Positions 16,927 through 26,566 are shown, counted from the first letter of the stretch. The stretch is DNA of 64,000 nucleotides from CAYSCZ01 sp051155775 (GCA_051155775.1 DAXETV010000027.1:24014-88013), one strand, 5' to 3'. The notes: generated by a model not told the origin, from the letters alone. A program made the numbers and translations.

Positions 16927-18072
16927 CTAATCTTCTTTCTTAAGATGACTTGTGCTTTCTTGATGCGTTTTAACCTTCCCTTCCTTGTTGATGTAGATTA
17001 ATGTGAAAGGTAAAAGGAAAAAGGTTATTATGATATAAAGGAGCCCAATAAACCGGTACCTGAGTGTAAGATGTCCTAAATTATTGGCTACCAAAGGTGG
17101 TATTTTATTTAAGAATGGGAAAGGGAGGAAAATTAAAACCCCAATTATATTAAAAAGAAAATGCGCTATTGCAAGGTTTATTGCGCCTTCAGTCCGGAAT
17201 AAAGCAGCTAGTAAAGCGGTGATTGTGGTTCCTATGTTCGCTCCCATAACGAAAGGGAAAGCTTTTAACAAAGATACTTTGCCTGTTGCCACCAAAGGAA
17301 CAATCAATGAAGAGGTTAACGAGCTTGACTGCACTGCAGAAGTTATTAGTAAGCCCCAGCTAAAAGACCGGTATTTGTTATTAAAAACAAAATTCTCAAG
17401 ATTCGTCCTGTATTTACCAATTAAGCGCTTGTATATGAAATTCGAAATTAACTTTATACAGCCAAACAGAATTAGGAAGGCGATCATTAGTAAAATGATG
17501 CCACTATCTATGCTTTCAGTAACCGTTGGCATGACCCAGTCAAACAAATCCTTTTTAAGGAAATCCCTTAATAGTGGCAAAGTTGGGCCTTGATCACTAT
17601 AAAATAGTGAGCTGATACTCCTTGATAGATTCGAAAGTAAATTGTACTTAAGCTCTAATGGAAAAATAATAAGAACAGTGGTGAAATTAAATATGTCATG
17701 GACCGTACCTGCGGAAATGGCCTTTTTGAATTCATTCTTTTTGGTAAGGTATGCCAAAGAGACGATCGAACTGGTAATGGTCGTCCCAATATTTGCACCC
17801 ATTATAATAGGGATAGCATTTTCAAATGAAATGGAGCCAGAAGCTACTGCAGCAACTGCCATACTTGTTGTGGTGGAGCTACTTTGTATTATGGCGGTAG
17901 TTAATAAACCGATAAACAAGCCTACATATGGATTACTGGTAGCATAGATTATAGAAGCTACAACCTCATTTCCAAGTTTGCTGAACCCTGCACCCATCAA
18001 ATTGATGGCAAAAAGAAACAGGACTACCGAAGCAATTATCAATAAAAAATTCTTAATAAATGTTAAGGACAT
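16927..18072 (-). CDS. Na/Pi symporter family protein
   Basis: A 381-residue transporter of the Na+/phosphate cotransporter (PhoU-less NptA-like) family. It has the two inverted-repeat QSSS motifs expected for substrate and ion binding, at 63-66 and 248-251, each followed by a GANIGTTIT segment. This architecture supports sodium-coupled phosphate uptake or export across the inner membrane. The ATG at 18072 is preferred to an upstream TTG at 18090. It is divergent from a PiT-like permease, which suggests a phosphate-related locus. Confidence 0.88.
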   Translation of the reverse strand: MSLTFIKNFLLIIASVVLFLFAINLMGAGFSKLGNEVVASIIYATSNPYVGLFIGLLTTAIIQSSSTTTSMAVAAVASGSISFENAIPIIMGANIGTTITSSIVSLAYLTKKNEFKKAISAGTVHDIFNFTTVLIIFPLELKYNLLSNLSRSISSLFYSDQGPTLPLLRDFLKKDLFDWVMPTVTESIDSGIILLMIAFLILFGCIKLISNFIYKRLIGKYRTNLENFVFNNKYRSFSWGLLITSAVQSSSLTSSLIVPLVATGKVSLLKAFPFVMGANIGTTITALLAALFRTEGAINLAIAHFLFNIIGVLIFLPFPFLNKIPPLVANNLGHLTLRYRFIGLLYIIITFFLLPFTLIYINKEGKVKTHQESTSHLKKED

Positions 18073-18312
18073 GAAATTACTTTGCTTCAATCTTACTCAA
18101 CAGATCAATGTGTAAAAAGTACAAAAATATTTAAATACCCTGCACCAAATGATTGTATACCTGTAAAGGCTATGTTAATCTTATCCCGGCATTGTGAAAG
18201 ACAGGTTATGAATTGTAATAATCTGACAGATAGCGGTTTAAAAATTGAGTTAATATTAACTTTTATTTAACATTGTAACCATACCTGCTCTGCACCATCT
18301 AAAAAGCTACTT

Positions 18313-19380
18313 ATGAATTTGTCTAAACTAATAAAAAAGGAGAAGTATTACTTACTTATCCTTATTATCCTTACTATCCTGTGTGCTGTAGTTTACCCAT
18401 ACAGACAATTAGCAATGTGGTTGGCATTTATGCTGGCCGCATACTCGGCCATCGCAAATGATAGCATACAAACCATAGGTACATTTATATCATCAAATTC
18501 CCGAAGACCATGGTATTTCTTGTGGTTATTTATGGGACTTATTTTTGTGTTCACGGTAACCTACAGCTTCATATTGAATGATGGTGATGTAAGTTACCAA
18601 AGATTACAGACCCCGGGATTAGATAAGGCCCCCCAGGATTTTGCTTTTTTGCAGGTTTTTGCTCCCGTGGTTTTACTGATACTTACACGTTTCAAGATGC
18701 CGGTCTCTACCTCTATTCTTTTATTAAGCTCTTTTTCAACAAAAGCGAGTTCAATAGGCAGTATACTGGGCAAAAGTTTTTTTGGTTATATACTGGCGTT
18801 TTTGGCAGCAATGATTGTTTGGAGCGTCGTAACCAAGTACTTTGAAAAATACAGACACTCCAGAATCCCGGGGTACTGGTACCCTTTGCAATGGATAACC
18901 AGTGGTAGCTTATGGTCCGTTTGGGTAATGCAGGATGCAGCTAATATCGCAGTGGTTCTTCCTCGTCAATTAGATACAGGTCAGTTTTTATTTTTTGTCA
19001 TTTTTATTTTCATTGGCCTGGGATTTTTATTCTATCTTAAAGGGGACAAGATTCAAGGCATAGTAAACGAAAAATCAGATGTAACCGATGTTCGGGCTGC
19101 TACTATAATTGATTTTGTTTATGCTATACTGTTGTATTACTTAAAAGTAGTCAGCACTATTCCAATAAGTACCACTTGGGTTTTTATTGGGTTGCTTGGA
19201 GGAAGGGAACTGGCCATTAATCTTCAAAAAGATAAAAAACTAAGGCAACCTGGGGTTAAATATAGCGTTTGGATGATCGGAAAGGACATGAGAAATGCAG
19301 CCATTGGGTTATTGGCTTCGTTGATACTGGCGGTAGCGATAAACGATGCCATGCGTGAAAGTCTGTTAAATATTTTTTAG
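18313..19380 (+). CDS. Putative permease, distant PiT (phosphate transporter)-like
   Basis: A 355-residue polytopic membrane protein of about nine hydrophobic segments. It carries NDSIQTIGT at 49-57 and a related QDAANIAVVLP near 207-217, plus two (M/I)P(V/I)ST motifs at 129-133 and 283-287. Paired ND and PxSTT motifs in two halves are hallmarks of the PiT inorganic phosphate transporters, but the rest is divergent. The Na/Pi symporter gene upstream and the MscS gene 16 bases downstream support an ion or phosphate role. Specificity is inferred, not shown. Confidence 0.65.
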   Translation: MNLSKLIKKEKYYLLILIILTILCAVVYPYRQLAMWLAFMLAAYSAIANDSIQTIGTFISSNSRRPWYFLWLFMGLIFVFTVTYSFILNDGDVSYQRLQTPGLDKAPQDFAFLQVFAPVVLLILTRFKMPVSTSILLLSSFSTKASSIGSILGKSFFGYILAFLAAMIVWSVVTKYFEKYRHSRIPGYWYPLQWITSGSLWSVWVMQDAANIAVVLPRQLDTGQFLFFVIFIFIGLGFLFYLKGDKIQGIVNEKSDVTDVRAATIIDFVYAILLYYLKVVSTIPISTTWVFIGLLGGRELAINLQKDKKLRQPGVKYSVWMIGKDMRNAAIGLLASLILAVAINDAMRESLLNIF

Positions 19381-19396
19381 TTATCCTTAATCTAAG

Positions 19397-20287
19397 ATGG
19401 ATCGCAGTGACGTAATCTACCTCTTAACTGTTGGACTGATAGGTCCTACTATTATTTATATTATCAATTTGGTAGTTGCAAAAACTGTAAAAAAAAGGAG
19501 GAGCGACCTACCTAAGGCTGACTATATGACCGCTGTAGCTACCTCCTCACCTGAGAAAAATTATGAGGAGGCTATGGAGAGGGGTGCACTACTTAATATT
19601 AATAACCGCTTTTCCATCATTCAGAAAACACTCTCTGTTATTGTATTTGTCATATGGGTCCTCTTATTAATATTACCATTTCTTGATAGGGTACCTACTA
19701 CTATAATTTCCATTCTAATTGCATCTTCAGCGGTTATAATAGGTATAGCGTCAAAACCATTTATTGAAAATTTTATATCCGGAATTTTGCTTTCTTTTAA
19801 TAAGCCATTCAGAATTGGGGATACGGTAATAATAGATCAGAACTACGGCACCATTGAGGATGTCACCTTAACACACATAATTGTTAAGATTTGGAACTGG
19901 CGAAGACTAATCATTCCGAATACTCTGATGCTTACAAAAGAATTTGTCAATTGCACCCTGAAAGATACTTACCAATGGGCCAGGGTTGAATTTTGGGTAT
20001 CCTATGATACTCCACCCGATAAGATCAAGAGAATTGCTGTACAGGCTACAAAAGACAGTCAATATTTTGAAAATTTTGAGGAGCCTTCATTTTGGATCAT
20101 GGAGATGGGAAAGGAGGGCTACCGATGTTGGGTCGCAGGTTGGGGATCATCCCCTTCAAATGTTTGGGAGCTATCAAACGATATAAGAAAACAAATGATT
20201 ATCAGGTTCCAGGAAGAAGGAATTAAAACACATCAACACGCATTCAAAAATGATCTTAAAACTGATATGGCAACGTTCTCAAATTAA
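19397..20287 (+). CDS. MscS family mechanosensitive channel
   Basis: A 296-residue protein of the small-conductance mechanosensitive channel family. Membrane segments lie at about 5-24, 75-95 and 100-120, followed by the pore/beta-domain sequence SKPFIENFISGILL and KPFRIGDTVIID. LTHIIVKIWNWRRLIIPNT fits the conserved beta domain. The family opens under membrane tension to release solutes. It follows the PiT-like permease closely and probably shares its transcript, and it ends 1 base before the convergent inositol monophosphatase gene. Confidence 0.9.
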   Translation: MDRSDVIYLLTVGLIGPTIIYIINLVVAKTVKKRRSDLPKADYMTAVATSSPEKNYEEAMERGALLNINNRFSIIQKTLSVIVFVIWVLLLILPFLDRVPTTIISILIASSAVIIGIASKPFIENFISGILLSFNKPFRIGDTVIIDQNYGTIEDVTLTHIIVKIWNWRRLIIPNTLMLTKEFVNCTLKDTYQWARVEFWVSYDTPPDKIKRIAVQATKDSQYFENFEEPSFWIMEMGKEGYRCWVAGWGSSPSNVWELSNDIRKQMIIRFQEEGIKTHQHAFKNDLKTDMATFSN

Positions 20288-20288
20288 A

Positions 20289-21077
20289 TTACCAGTACCG
20301 GTTAATCAATGCTAATAGGTCATCATGAATGTGATTGGAAGCAACAATTTCTCTTCCGTAAAGATAGTTATCCCCCCCTTTGAAATCAGAAACTTTACCA
20401 CCTGCGTTTTTTACAACAATGGCTCCCGCTGCAACATCCCAGGGGTTTAAGTTATACTCAAAGTAAGCTTCGTACCTGCCCGCTGCTACATAAGCAAGAT
20501 CAACAGCAGCACTACCCAACCTTCTTAGTCCATGGGCATTTTCCATCAATTCATTAAGGATGGCCAGGTATTGGTCTCTCTTACTAAAGTTATGAATAGG
20601 GAAACCTGTAGCAAATAAACTGTCATCTATACGCTTTGCTTCAGAGACCTTTATAATTCCACCATTGCAATAGGATTTAATATGCTTATGTGTATAAAAA
20701 CACTCGCCTTTATTTATTTCATAAACAACACCCAATAAAATTTCCCCATGTTTGGCAAGGGCAATACTTACGGAATACAGCGGAAGGCCGTGTATAAAAT
20801 TAGTGGTGCCATCGAGTGGGTCAATAATCCAATTATATTGATCAGAGGTTTTCTTGATCGTATTTTCTTCGGTTATGAATCCGGCTCCGGTAATCAATGC
20901 TTTAAGCTTGCTGACAATAATTTTTTCCGCCTCTTTGTCTACATATGATACCAGGTCATTTTTACCTTTTATTTCTACGTTTTGAATGTCAAAACTGACC
21001 TGTTCGTTAATAATGAAGGTCCCTGCATCTTTGGCAATTTCGATAACACTTTCAAGAATCTTATCAAGGTCTATCAT
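20289..21077 (-). CDS. Inositol monophosphatase family protein
   Basis: A 262-residue Mg2+-dependent phosphatase of the inositol monophosphatase/SuhB family. DPLDGTTNFIHGLP (about 85-98) is the metal- and substrate-binding motif, and NPWDVAAGAIVVKNAGG near 210-226 is the second signature. ATG at 21077 starts at the conserved MIDLDKILES; an upstream in-frame ATG at 21107 would lie deeper inside rsmI. The gene overlaps rsmI by 14 bases. The actual substrate may be inositol phosphate or another sugar phosphate. Confidence 0.92.
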   Translation of the reverse strand: MIDLDKILESVIEIAKDAGTFIINEQVSFDIQNVEIKGKNDLVSYVDKEAEKIIVSKLKALITGAGFITEENTIKKTSDQYNWIIDPLDGTTNFIHGLPLYSVSIALAKHGEILLGVVYEINKGECFYTHKHIKSYCNGGIIKVSEAKRIDDSLFATGFPIHNFSKRDQYLAILNELMENAHGLRRLGSAAVDLAYVAAGRYEAYFEYNLNPWDVAAGAIVVKNAGGKVSDFKGGDNYLYGREIVASNHIHDDLLALINRYW

Positions 21078-21768
21078 TTTTGGTTGCTTCTTTTTTTCCT
21101 TCAACAATGATTACAATTTCACCTTTAATCGTTTTGTTAGAGTAATGAAAAATTACATCATTTAAACTTCCCCTTATACAATCTTCAAAAACTTTGGTTA
21201 ATTCTCTTGAAACCGTAACCCTTCTGCTGTCACCAAAATACGCTTTAAAATCGTGCAAGGTTTTGATCAAACGATAGGGTGACTCATAGAAAACCATGGT
21301 CCTTGATTCTTCTGATAGACCGCTTAAACGTGTTTGCCGTCCTTTCTTTGGGGGTAAAAATCCTTCGAATGTGAATCTGTCAATATAGAAACCTGAATTC
21401 ACCAACGCCGGAATAAAAGCCGTTGGACCAGGCAGACAGGATATTTTAATATTTTTTTTGATGCACTCACTCACCAGCAAGTAACCGGGATCAGAAATAC
21501 CTGGCGTACCAGCATCAGATATCAAAGCTAATATTTTGCCCTCTTCGAGATCACTTAAGACCTTTAAAAGCGTTTTGTGCTCATTAAATGCATGAAAACT
21601 CTTTAAAGGAGTGGACACTTCGTAATGTCTCAATAAGTGCGAAGAGGTGCGGGTATCTTCACAAAGTATGAGATCTGCAGACTTTAATATATGTACCGCC
21701 CTAAATGTAATATCTTCAAGATTTCCAATAGGTGTAGGAACGATGTATAATGATACCTTTTCAGGCAT
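21064..21768 (-). CDS. rsmI: 16S rRNA (cytidine1402-2'-O)-methyltransferase
   Basis: A 234-residue SAM-dependent enzyme of the tetrapyrrole-methylase fold that methylates C1402 in the decoding centre of 16S rRNA. LYIVPTPIGNLEDITFRA at the N-terminus, CEDTRTSSHLLRHY and SDAGTPGISDPGY are strong family signatures. Its end overlaps the inositol monophosphatase start, and the pterin dehydratase stops 3 bases before its start, so these minus-strand genes form one unit. Confidence 0.95.
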   Translation of the reverse strand: MPEKVSLYIVPTPIGNLEDITFRAVHILKSADLILCEDTRTSSHLLRHYEVSTPLKSFHAFNEHKTLLKVLSDLEEGKILALISDAGTPGISDPGYLLVSECIKKNIKISCLPGPTAFIPALVNSGFYIDRFTFEGFLPPKKGRQTRLSGLSEESRTMVFYESPYRLIKTLHDFKAYFGDSRRVTVSRELTKVFEDCIRGSLNDVIFHYSNKTIKGEIVIIVEGKKEATKNDRP

Positions 21769-21771
21769 TAA

Positions 21772-22008
21772 TTACAATAATGAATCGATTGCTTTCGCCA
21801 GCTTATGATCTTTTTCAGTTACCACATCACCAGCATCATGGGTCGATAGTTCTATGGTGACCTGATTGTAAACATTATGCCAGCTGGGATGATGATCCAT
21901 TTTTTCAGCTGCGATAGCGACCCTTGTCATGAACCCAAAAGCTTCCGAAAAGTCTTTGAACTCAAATTTTCTGGTTAACTTATTATTTTCTTCTTTCCAC
22001 ATATTCAA
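21772..22008 (-). CDS. 4a-hydroxytetrahydrobiopterin dehydratase
   Basis: A 78-residue pterin-4a-carbinolamine dehydratase (PCD/DCoH), which regenerates pterin cofactor after aromatic amino-acid hydroxylation. HHPSWHNVYNQVTIELSTHD carries the characteristic catalytic histidines, and GDVVTEKDHKLAKAID is the conserved C-terminus. ATG at 22008 or 22002 is possible. It sits between DUF493 and rsmI with gaps of only a few bases. No phenylalanine hydroxylase lies in the window. Confidence 0.9.
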   Translation of the reverse strand: MNMWKEENNKLTRKFEFKDFSEAFGFMTRVAIAAEKMDHHPSWHNVYNQVTIELSTHDAGDVVTEKDHKLAKAIDSLL

Positions 22009-22012
22009 TTAT

Positions 22013-22279
22013 TTAAAGAGAGATGATTCCTTTTATTTGATAAGCATTTTCATAAATCTCTATCACATTATCGGAAGATTCCATCTTAGCAACCGAGGTA
22101 ATACTGATATAGTTTTCTTTTTTAGAAGATTTGAAATATACTTCGCCGTGAGGAAGGATTTTCAAAACTTCATTTTTTTGTTCTATTGGCACAATGAATT
22201 TAAAAATATATTTCCCTGGAAATGAGTGTTGGGAGTCTAACTTTTCTTTAAATCTTTGTATTGGCCCCTCTTGATCCAT
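22013..22279 (-). CDS. DUF493 (YbeD-like) family protein
   Basis: An 88-residue protein of the DUF493/YbeD family, a small ferredoxin-like (ACT-like) fold with probable regulatory role. FPGKYIFKFIVP and SSKKENYISITSVAKMESSD match the family's beta strands. It is the first gene of the unit running to the inositol monophosphatase and follows a terminator that ends the ppiD operon. Confidence 0.82.
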   Translation of the reverse strand: MDQEGPIQRFKEKLDSQHSFPGKYIFKFIVPIEQKNEVLKILPHGEVYFKSSKKENYISITSVAKMESSDNVIEIYENAYQIKGIISL

Positions 22280-22294
22280 AAAACTAAATTTAGA

Positions 22295-22321
22295 ATAAAA
22301 AAGCCGGGTTATCTCCGGCTT
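22295..22321 (-). terminator. Intrinsic terminator downstream of ppiD-type gene
   Basis: On the minus strand the stem AAGCCGG / CCGGCTT is followed directly by a run of T. It lies 25 bases after the stop of the peptidyl-prolyl isomerase gene and separates its operon from DUF493-rsmI. Confidence 0.82.
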
Positions 22322-22345
22322 AGTATAGATAATTTAGGGATAAAA

Positions 22346-24460
22346 TTAAAAGAATTTATATCTCTTATCCTCAATATCAGCAAAATCTATAATGGCTTGA
22401 TTAAGATTGTAGTTTATTCTTCCACTTCTATTCCTGGCTATTTGTTCTTTATAAGTAGAATAATCGTTTAGTTCTGCCGGGTTATTTATTTGTATCAATT
22501 CAATAATAATTACGCCATTTTCTACATCAAGAGGAGCGGTTCTTTTTACCTCTTCCAAAGCAAATGCTGCCCCAACCGCTTCCGGAGCAAATCCTACCTC
22601 TTTAATATTATTTTCATTCATCTTGAGATTATTCGCAGTATATACATTTGCATCTTCACCGTATTCATCTGCTATTTGTTCCAGGTTTTCAAAAGTTATG
22701 TCATTTAGATTTTCTATGATTCGTTCTGCTTTTTTCTTATCCAAAACTTTCCTCTTGATGTCATTTCTAACATCATCCAGTGTAGCTGTCCCCTTTTTTT
22801 GTTCGCCCGTCATAACAGCTACCAGGTACTGATCATTTAAATCAAAAACCTGACTTACCTCCCCAACAGAGGCTTCGTTATACAACCACGTCACCACTCT
22901 TCTTGCTTCTTTTATATTCCCAAGACTTTGATCTTGCTTTTTTATATTTGGCACATTCCGTGGCCTTAGACCCTTCTCGGCGGCTACAGTAGAGAAATCA
23001 TCAACACCATCAACCTGTGAAGCAAACAAGTCTGCTTCTCTGTAAGCACTATTGACCGTTTGATCGGAAGGGTATATTTCTTTTACAATTTTTGATACGG
23101 TGAATTGCTTGTTTGTTTTTGTGTTAGTGACTTTTATTATATGATAGCCGAATCGGGTTTCAACCAGGGTATTAACTAATCCGGTATTATTGGCGTTAAA
23201 CACAGCTTCCTCGAATGGTCCCACCATTCTTCCACGGCCAAACCAACCTAAATCTCCACCTCTATTTTTTGTTCCATCAGTTCCATGTTTTAGAGCCATA
23301 TCTGCAAAATCTGCCCCCCGCTTGATCTCATTTAGAATTTCCTGTGCTTCTTCCCTGGCTTTGGTTTTATCATCTTCACTCTCACTATCCCATTTGATCA
23401 GTATATGGCTGGCTCTTGCATAGTCTTCATCCCCTTCAAAAGAATTTATCATTTTGTAAAAAGCATAAGAACCTCTTTCTACTTTTATTTCCGATACATA
23501 TCCATCCTGTACAAAATTTCCCTGATCGTCGATAAGCACCTCCGGTATTATATCAGGGGTATAAACCGAATAGGGATTGTCTGCTTCAGAGTTTACTTTG
23601 GCAAAGATTGAGTCATTTCTTGCATCTGATATACCATTTCTTACATCTTTTATCCCTTTAAGCACTTGCATGCTATCGCTTTTGGTAGGCGTTATATCAA
23701 AACTGACATACAAAAGGCTTCGGCTTTCTTCTCTTTGATATTTTTCACTGTTTTCCAGCAAATAATTTTTCAGTTCATCATTACTGAAATCGATTACGGA
23801 ATCACTTATGCTTCTGTAAGGCACATAAAGGTATTTGATATTTGCAGTCGTATTTGATTTTTGGTAAAAATCCCTGGCTTCTTCTTTGGTCACATAATTG
23901 GTTTTAGCCAGTAGATTGGCATATTTTTCCCGTAATCTAACGGGCGCTAAAGAAGCTTCAAATGCAAACCATGAGGCTTGCTGCTGGGCCGGGAGATTAT
24001 TTATATTTTGAAGAAAGGAGATTATTTGTTGCTTGCTAAACTCACCAGTTTCAGGATTTGTGAATGCTTGTTTTATTCTTGGGCTAATGTTATTTCCCTG
24101 AACCATGTCCACCACTTCTTCATCGGGCACTTTTACACCTATTTCATCATATTGTTTTTTATAAGCAATCTCATCTATAAGGGCGCTCCAGGCTTGTTTT
24201 CTGATTTGCTCAAGTTCTTGGCTATTAGGGTTTTTACCTGAATTTAATGCGAAATTATAAGATAATTCATCTACCTTCTCCTGGAAATCTTTTAGTTCTA
24301 CTTCTTCCCCAGCAATTTCTCCAATTTCGGTACTATTACTTCCCAGTAAAACTGAATTCGGGCCCAGAATATCGCCGCCCACCAAAAATAATATTAAACC
24401 AAACGCAACAACTCCAACCAGTAGACCTGTTTTCTCTCTTATCTTATTAATTAAAGCCAT
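22346..24460 (-). CDS. PpiD-type periplasmic peptidyl-prolyl cis-trans isomerase
   Basis: A 704-residue protein with one N-terminal membrane anchor (about 12-30), a SurA/PpiD-like helical N-domain, and a PpiC parvulin domain at roughly 345-450: ASHILIKWDSESED, DLGWFGRGRMVGPFEEAVF and RFGYHIIKV. A second helical or rotamase-like region follows. Such anchored chaperones fold outer-membrane and periplasmic proteins. It is the last gene of the envelope operon that starts with coaX and includes LptC. Confidence 0.9.
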   Translation of the reverse strand: MALINKIREKTGLLVGVVAFGLILFLVGGDILGPNSVLLGSNSTEIGEIAGEEVELKDFQEKVDELSYNFALNSGKNPNSQELEQIRKQAWSALIDEIAYKKQYDEIGVKVPDEEVVDMVQGNNISPRIKQAFTNPETGEFSKQQIISFLQNINNLPAQQQASWFAFEASLAPVRLREKYANLLAKTNYVTKEEARDFYQKSNTTANIKYLYVPYRSISDSVIDFSNDELKNYLLENSEKYQREESRSLLYVSFDITPTKSDSMQVLKGIKDVRNGISDARNDSIFAKVNSEADNPYSVYTPDIIPEVLIDDQGNFVQDGYVSEIKVERGSYAFYKMINSFEGDEDYARASHILIKWDSESEDDKTKAREEAQEILNEIKRGADFADMALKHGTDGTKNRGGDLGWFGRGRMVGPFEEAVFNANNTGLVNTLVETRFGYHIIKVTNTKTNKQFTVSKIVKEIYPSDQTVNSAYREADLFASQVDGVDDFSTVAAEKGLRPRNVPNIKKQDQSLGNIKEARRVVTWLYNEASVGEVSQVFDLNDQYLVAVMTGEQKKGTATLDDVRNDIKRKVLDKKKAERIIENLNDITFENLEQIADEYGEDANVYTANNLKMNENNIKEVGFAPEAVGAAFALEEVKRTAPLDVENGVIIIELIQINNPAELNDYSTYKEQIARNRSGRINYNLNQAIIDFADIEDKRYKFF

Positions 24461-24519
24461 AAATATTAAATTAAAATAGGCGCAAAAATAGTTATATTGA
24501 TTTAGTTAATCAAAATCCT

Positions 24520-25806
24520 TTACACTTCTTCCAGCCTATCCATGATTGTTAATTTCACTTTACCAATTTTATTTTCCTCCATGGTCGAGATTAGTATAAC
24601 GAAAGGACCAATTTCAATAATGTCATTGGCTTTGGGTAAATTTTCATTGTATGCCAGTATTAGTCCTCCCAGTGTATCATAATCCCCTGTCGGTAAGTCC
24701 CAGTTATACTTTTCGTTAAGATAGTCCACTTCATGTCTTGCGCTTAGCAGGTAAGTATTATCAGAAATTTTCTCTTCTATTAAAAAATTGTCATCATGCT
24801 CATCCTGAATATCACCGAATATTTCTTCAATAATATCCTCCATACTAACGATGCCGGAGGTTCCTCCAAACTCATCTACTACCAGGGCCATGCTCTTTCT
24901 CTGCTGGATAAAGGAAATCATCAGTTCATTAGCAAGCATTGTTTCCGGCACGATTATGATTGGTGTGAGGATGCTTTTGATGTCTTTTGGTTTTTTAAAC
25001 AATTCCAATGAGTGGACATAGCCAATGACATCATCAATGGATTCTTTATAAATTATAATTTTAGAATGTTTGCTCTCTATAAACCTTTGTTTCATCTCCT
25101 CGACAGAATCATTAATCTCACACCCTACGATTTCCGTTCTTGGAATCATGCATTCCCTGACTTTTACTGATTTAAATTCCAGTGCGTTGTTTATGATTCT
25201 TGTATCTACTTCTGAATCTTCCCCTTGCTCACTATTGTGATGGAAGATGCTTTTTATGTAGTTATTAAGGTCGGTAAGACCAAAAACCGGTTTTTCTTCG
25301 GAATATTCAAGTTTAAAGATATTGGTAATCAAAAACCTTGAAAAACCTGAAATCATAATTACTACCGGGTAAAACAGATAGAAAATAATTGCCATGGGTA
25401 CAGCAAAAAATGTAATTAAAAAATCCGGATTGATCAGGAAAAGGCTTTTTGGGATAAATTCAGCTGTTACCAGTACAATAATGGTTGCTATAACCGTCTG
25501 AATGACCAAAACAATGATTGACGAATCCAGAAATACTGGAAGAAAAGAACTTATTAAAGGTTCGAGTACCTTTGCCATATAAATTCCATAAAAAACCAGG
25601 GCAAGGTTGTTACCAACAAGTATCGTAGCAATAAAATTGCTTTTATTTTTAGTAAAGACAGAGAGCAATCTGCCATTTATAGTTCCTTTCGATTTTTTTA
25701 ATTCTATCCGGAGGTTGTCCGCGGACAAGAAGGCTATTTCTATTCCAGAGAAGAAAGCTGAAAACAGCAGACAAATTAGAATTATACTTAATTCCAAAGC
25801 ATCCAT
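24520..25806 (-). CDS. CNNM/CBS/CorC-HlyC domain membrane protein (hemolysin family)
   Basis: A 428-residue protein in the order: CNNM transmembrane domain (about 1-180, four hydrophobic segments, starting FSAFFSGIEIAFLSAD), a pair of CBS domains (about 205-330, with VKVRECMIPRTEIVG and ALVVDEFGGTSGIVSMEDI) and a C-terminal CorC/HlyC domain. The family is linked to Mg2+ or Co2+ efflux; the old name hemolysin is not evidence of toxicity. Its ATG shares one base with the stop of the small membrane protein upstream. A GldE role is possible but not supported by neighbours. Confidence 0.9.
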   Translation of the reverse strand: MDALELSIILICLLFSAFFSGIEIAFLSADNLRIELKKSKGTINGRLLSVFTKNKSNFIATILVGNNLALVFYGIYMAKVLEPLISSFLPVFLDSSIIVLVIQTVIATIIVLVTAEFIPKSLFLINPDFLITFFAVPMAIIFYLFYPVVIMISGFSRFLITNIFKLEYSEEKPVFGLTDLNNYIKSIFHHNSEQGEDSEVDTRIINNALEFKSVKVRECMIPRTEIVGCEINDSVEEMKQRFIESKHSKIIIYKESIDDVIGYVHSLELFKKPKDIKSILTPIIIVPETMLANELMISFIQQRKSMALVVDEFGGTSGIVSMEDIIEEIFGDIQDEHDDNFLIEEKISDNTYLLSARHEVDYLNEKYNWDLPTGDYDTLGGLILAYNENLPKANDIIEIGPFVILISTMEENKIGKVKLTIMDRLEEV

Positions 25807-25991
25807 TATTTCTTCCTTCCTTTATTTTTTGTGCGCACCTTTTCTTTTTGAAACTGATATAAAAGTAATAGGGATACACTTAACATAAAAATCCAATAGG
25901 AATGCGTTATGCCCACTACCATTAGTTGATGAATGCCTATGATTAGTAGTGCAACGGAGACTGGTAGTAATATGGTATTGAGTAGCTTCAA
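25806..25991 (-). CDS. Small two-helix membrane protein
   Basis: A 61-residue protein with two hydrophobic segments (about 5-28 and 31-47) and a strongly basic tail (KEKVRTKNKGRKK) expected to face the cytoplasm. Its stop TAA overlaps the next ATG, and it begins 5 bases after lptC, so it is firmly inside the operon. I recognise no family. Its position between LptC and a CNNM protein suggests an envelope role. Confidence 0.65.
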   Translation of the reverse strand: MKLLNTILLPVSVALLIIGIHQLMVVGITHSYWIFMLSVSLLLLYQFQKEKVRTKNKGRKK

Positions 25992-25996
25992 AGTTC

Positions 25997-26566
25997 TTAT
26001 TCAATAACTAAAGTACCTGTAGGTTTAAGAATCCGATAACTTGAAAAATCCTGGTTAGAAGTCATCCCTTCACCTTTATGAACTTCATCTCCTGATAATA
26101 TAGTTACAAATTTGTCAGTATAAAATTTTTCATTATCCGGTTCCCAGAATAGCTCTTCAGTATTTAACTGGTCTCCATTTTCAACACTTTCTAAGATCAC
26201 GTTACCATTTGCCTGATAATAATTACCTTCCCTGAAATAGTAAACTCTGTCAGCCCTGAAGTGTGAAGTAACACTACCATCTTTATTATAGAATGTCAAT
26301 TCCATCCCATTGGGCCACTCCCTATCTCTATTTTTATACATTAATTCTTTAGTAGACTCCAGATTAACCCTTACGTAGCCTGAGTCACTAAAAATAACAC
26401 TTACGGTATCAAATTCAAATATGGGCCCTTCGTATGTCTCTGTAGACACCTTGCTGGTGTTCTCCTCACATCCGGTATATAGAAATGTAAGACCACTTAA
26501 TAAAAAAAGCAGCCATAAAAGCTGCTTATTTAATGGTATTTTAATATTAGAATTATATTTAGTCAC
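25997..26566 (-). CDS. lptC: LptC-type LPS export periplasmic protein
   Basis: A 189-residue predicted lipoprotein (LFLLSGLTFLYTGC lipobox) with a beta-strand-rich domain of the LptC/OstA type, which carries lipopolysaccharide from the inner-membrane LptBFG transporter towards the outer membrane. Typical sequence: GMELTFYNKDGSVTSHFRAD and YQANGNVILESVENGDQL. It overlaps the TPR gene by 8 bases. A lipobox in place of the enterobacterial N-terminal membrane helix is usual for Bacteroidetes forms. Confidence 0.85.
   Translation of the reverse strand: MTKYNSNIKIPLNKQLLWLLFLLSGLTFLYTGCEENTSKVSTETYEGPIFEFDTVSVIFSDSGYVRVNLESTKELMYKNRDREWPNGMELTFYNKDGSVTSHFRADRVYYFREGNYYQANGNVILESVENGDQLNTEELFWEPDNEKFYTDKFVTILSGDEVHKGEGMTSNQDFSSYRILKPTGTLVIE

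Noticed and set aside
18091..18312. Pho-box in the gap between the Na/Pi symporter and PiT-like permease
   Set aside because: CTGACAGATA is only loosely similar to the E. coli PhoB half-site, lacks the second half-site, and the phylum's consensus is not known to me.
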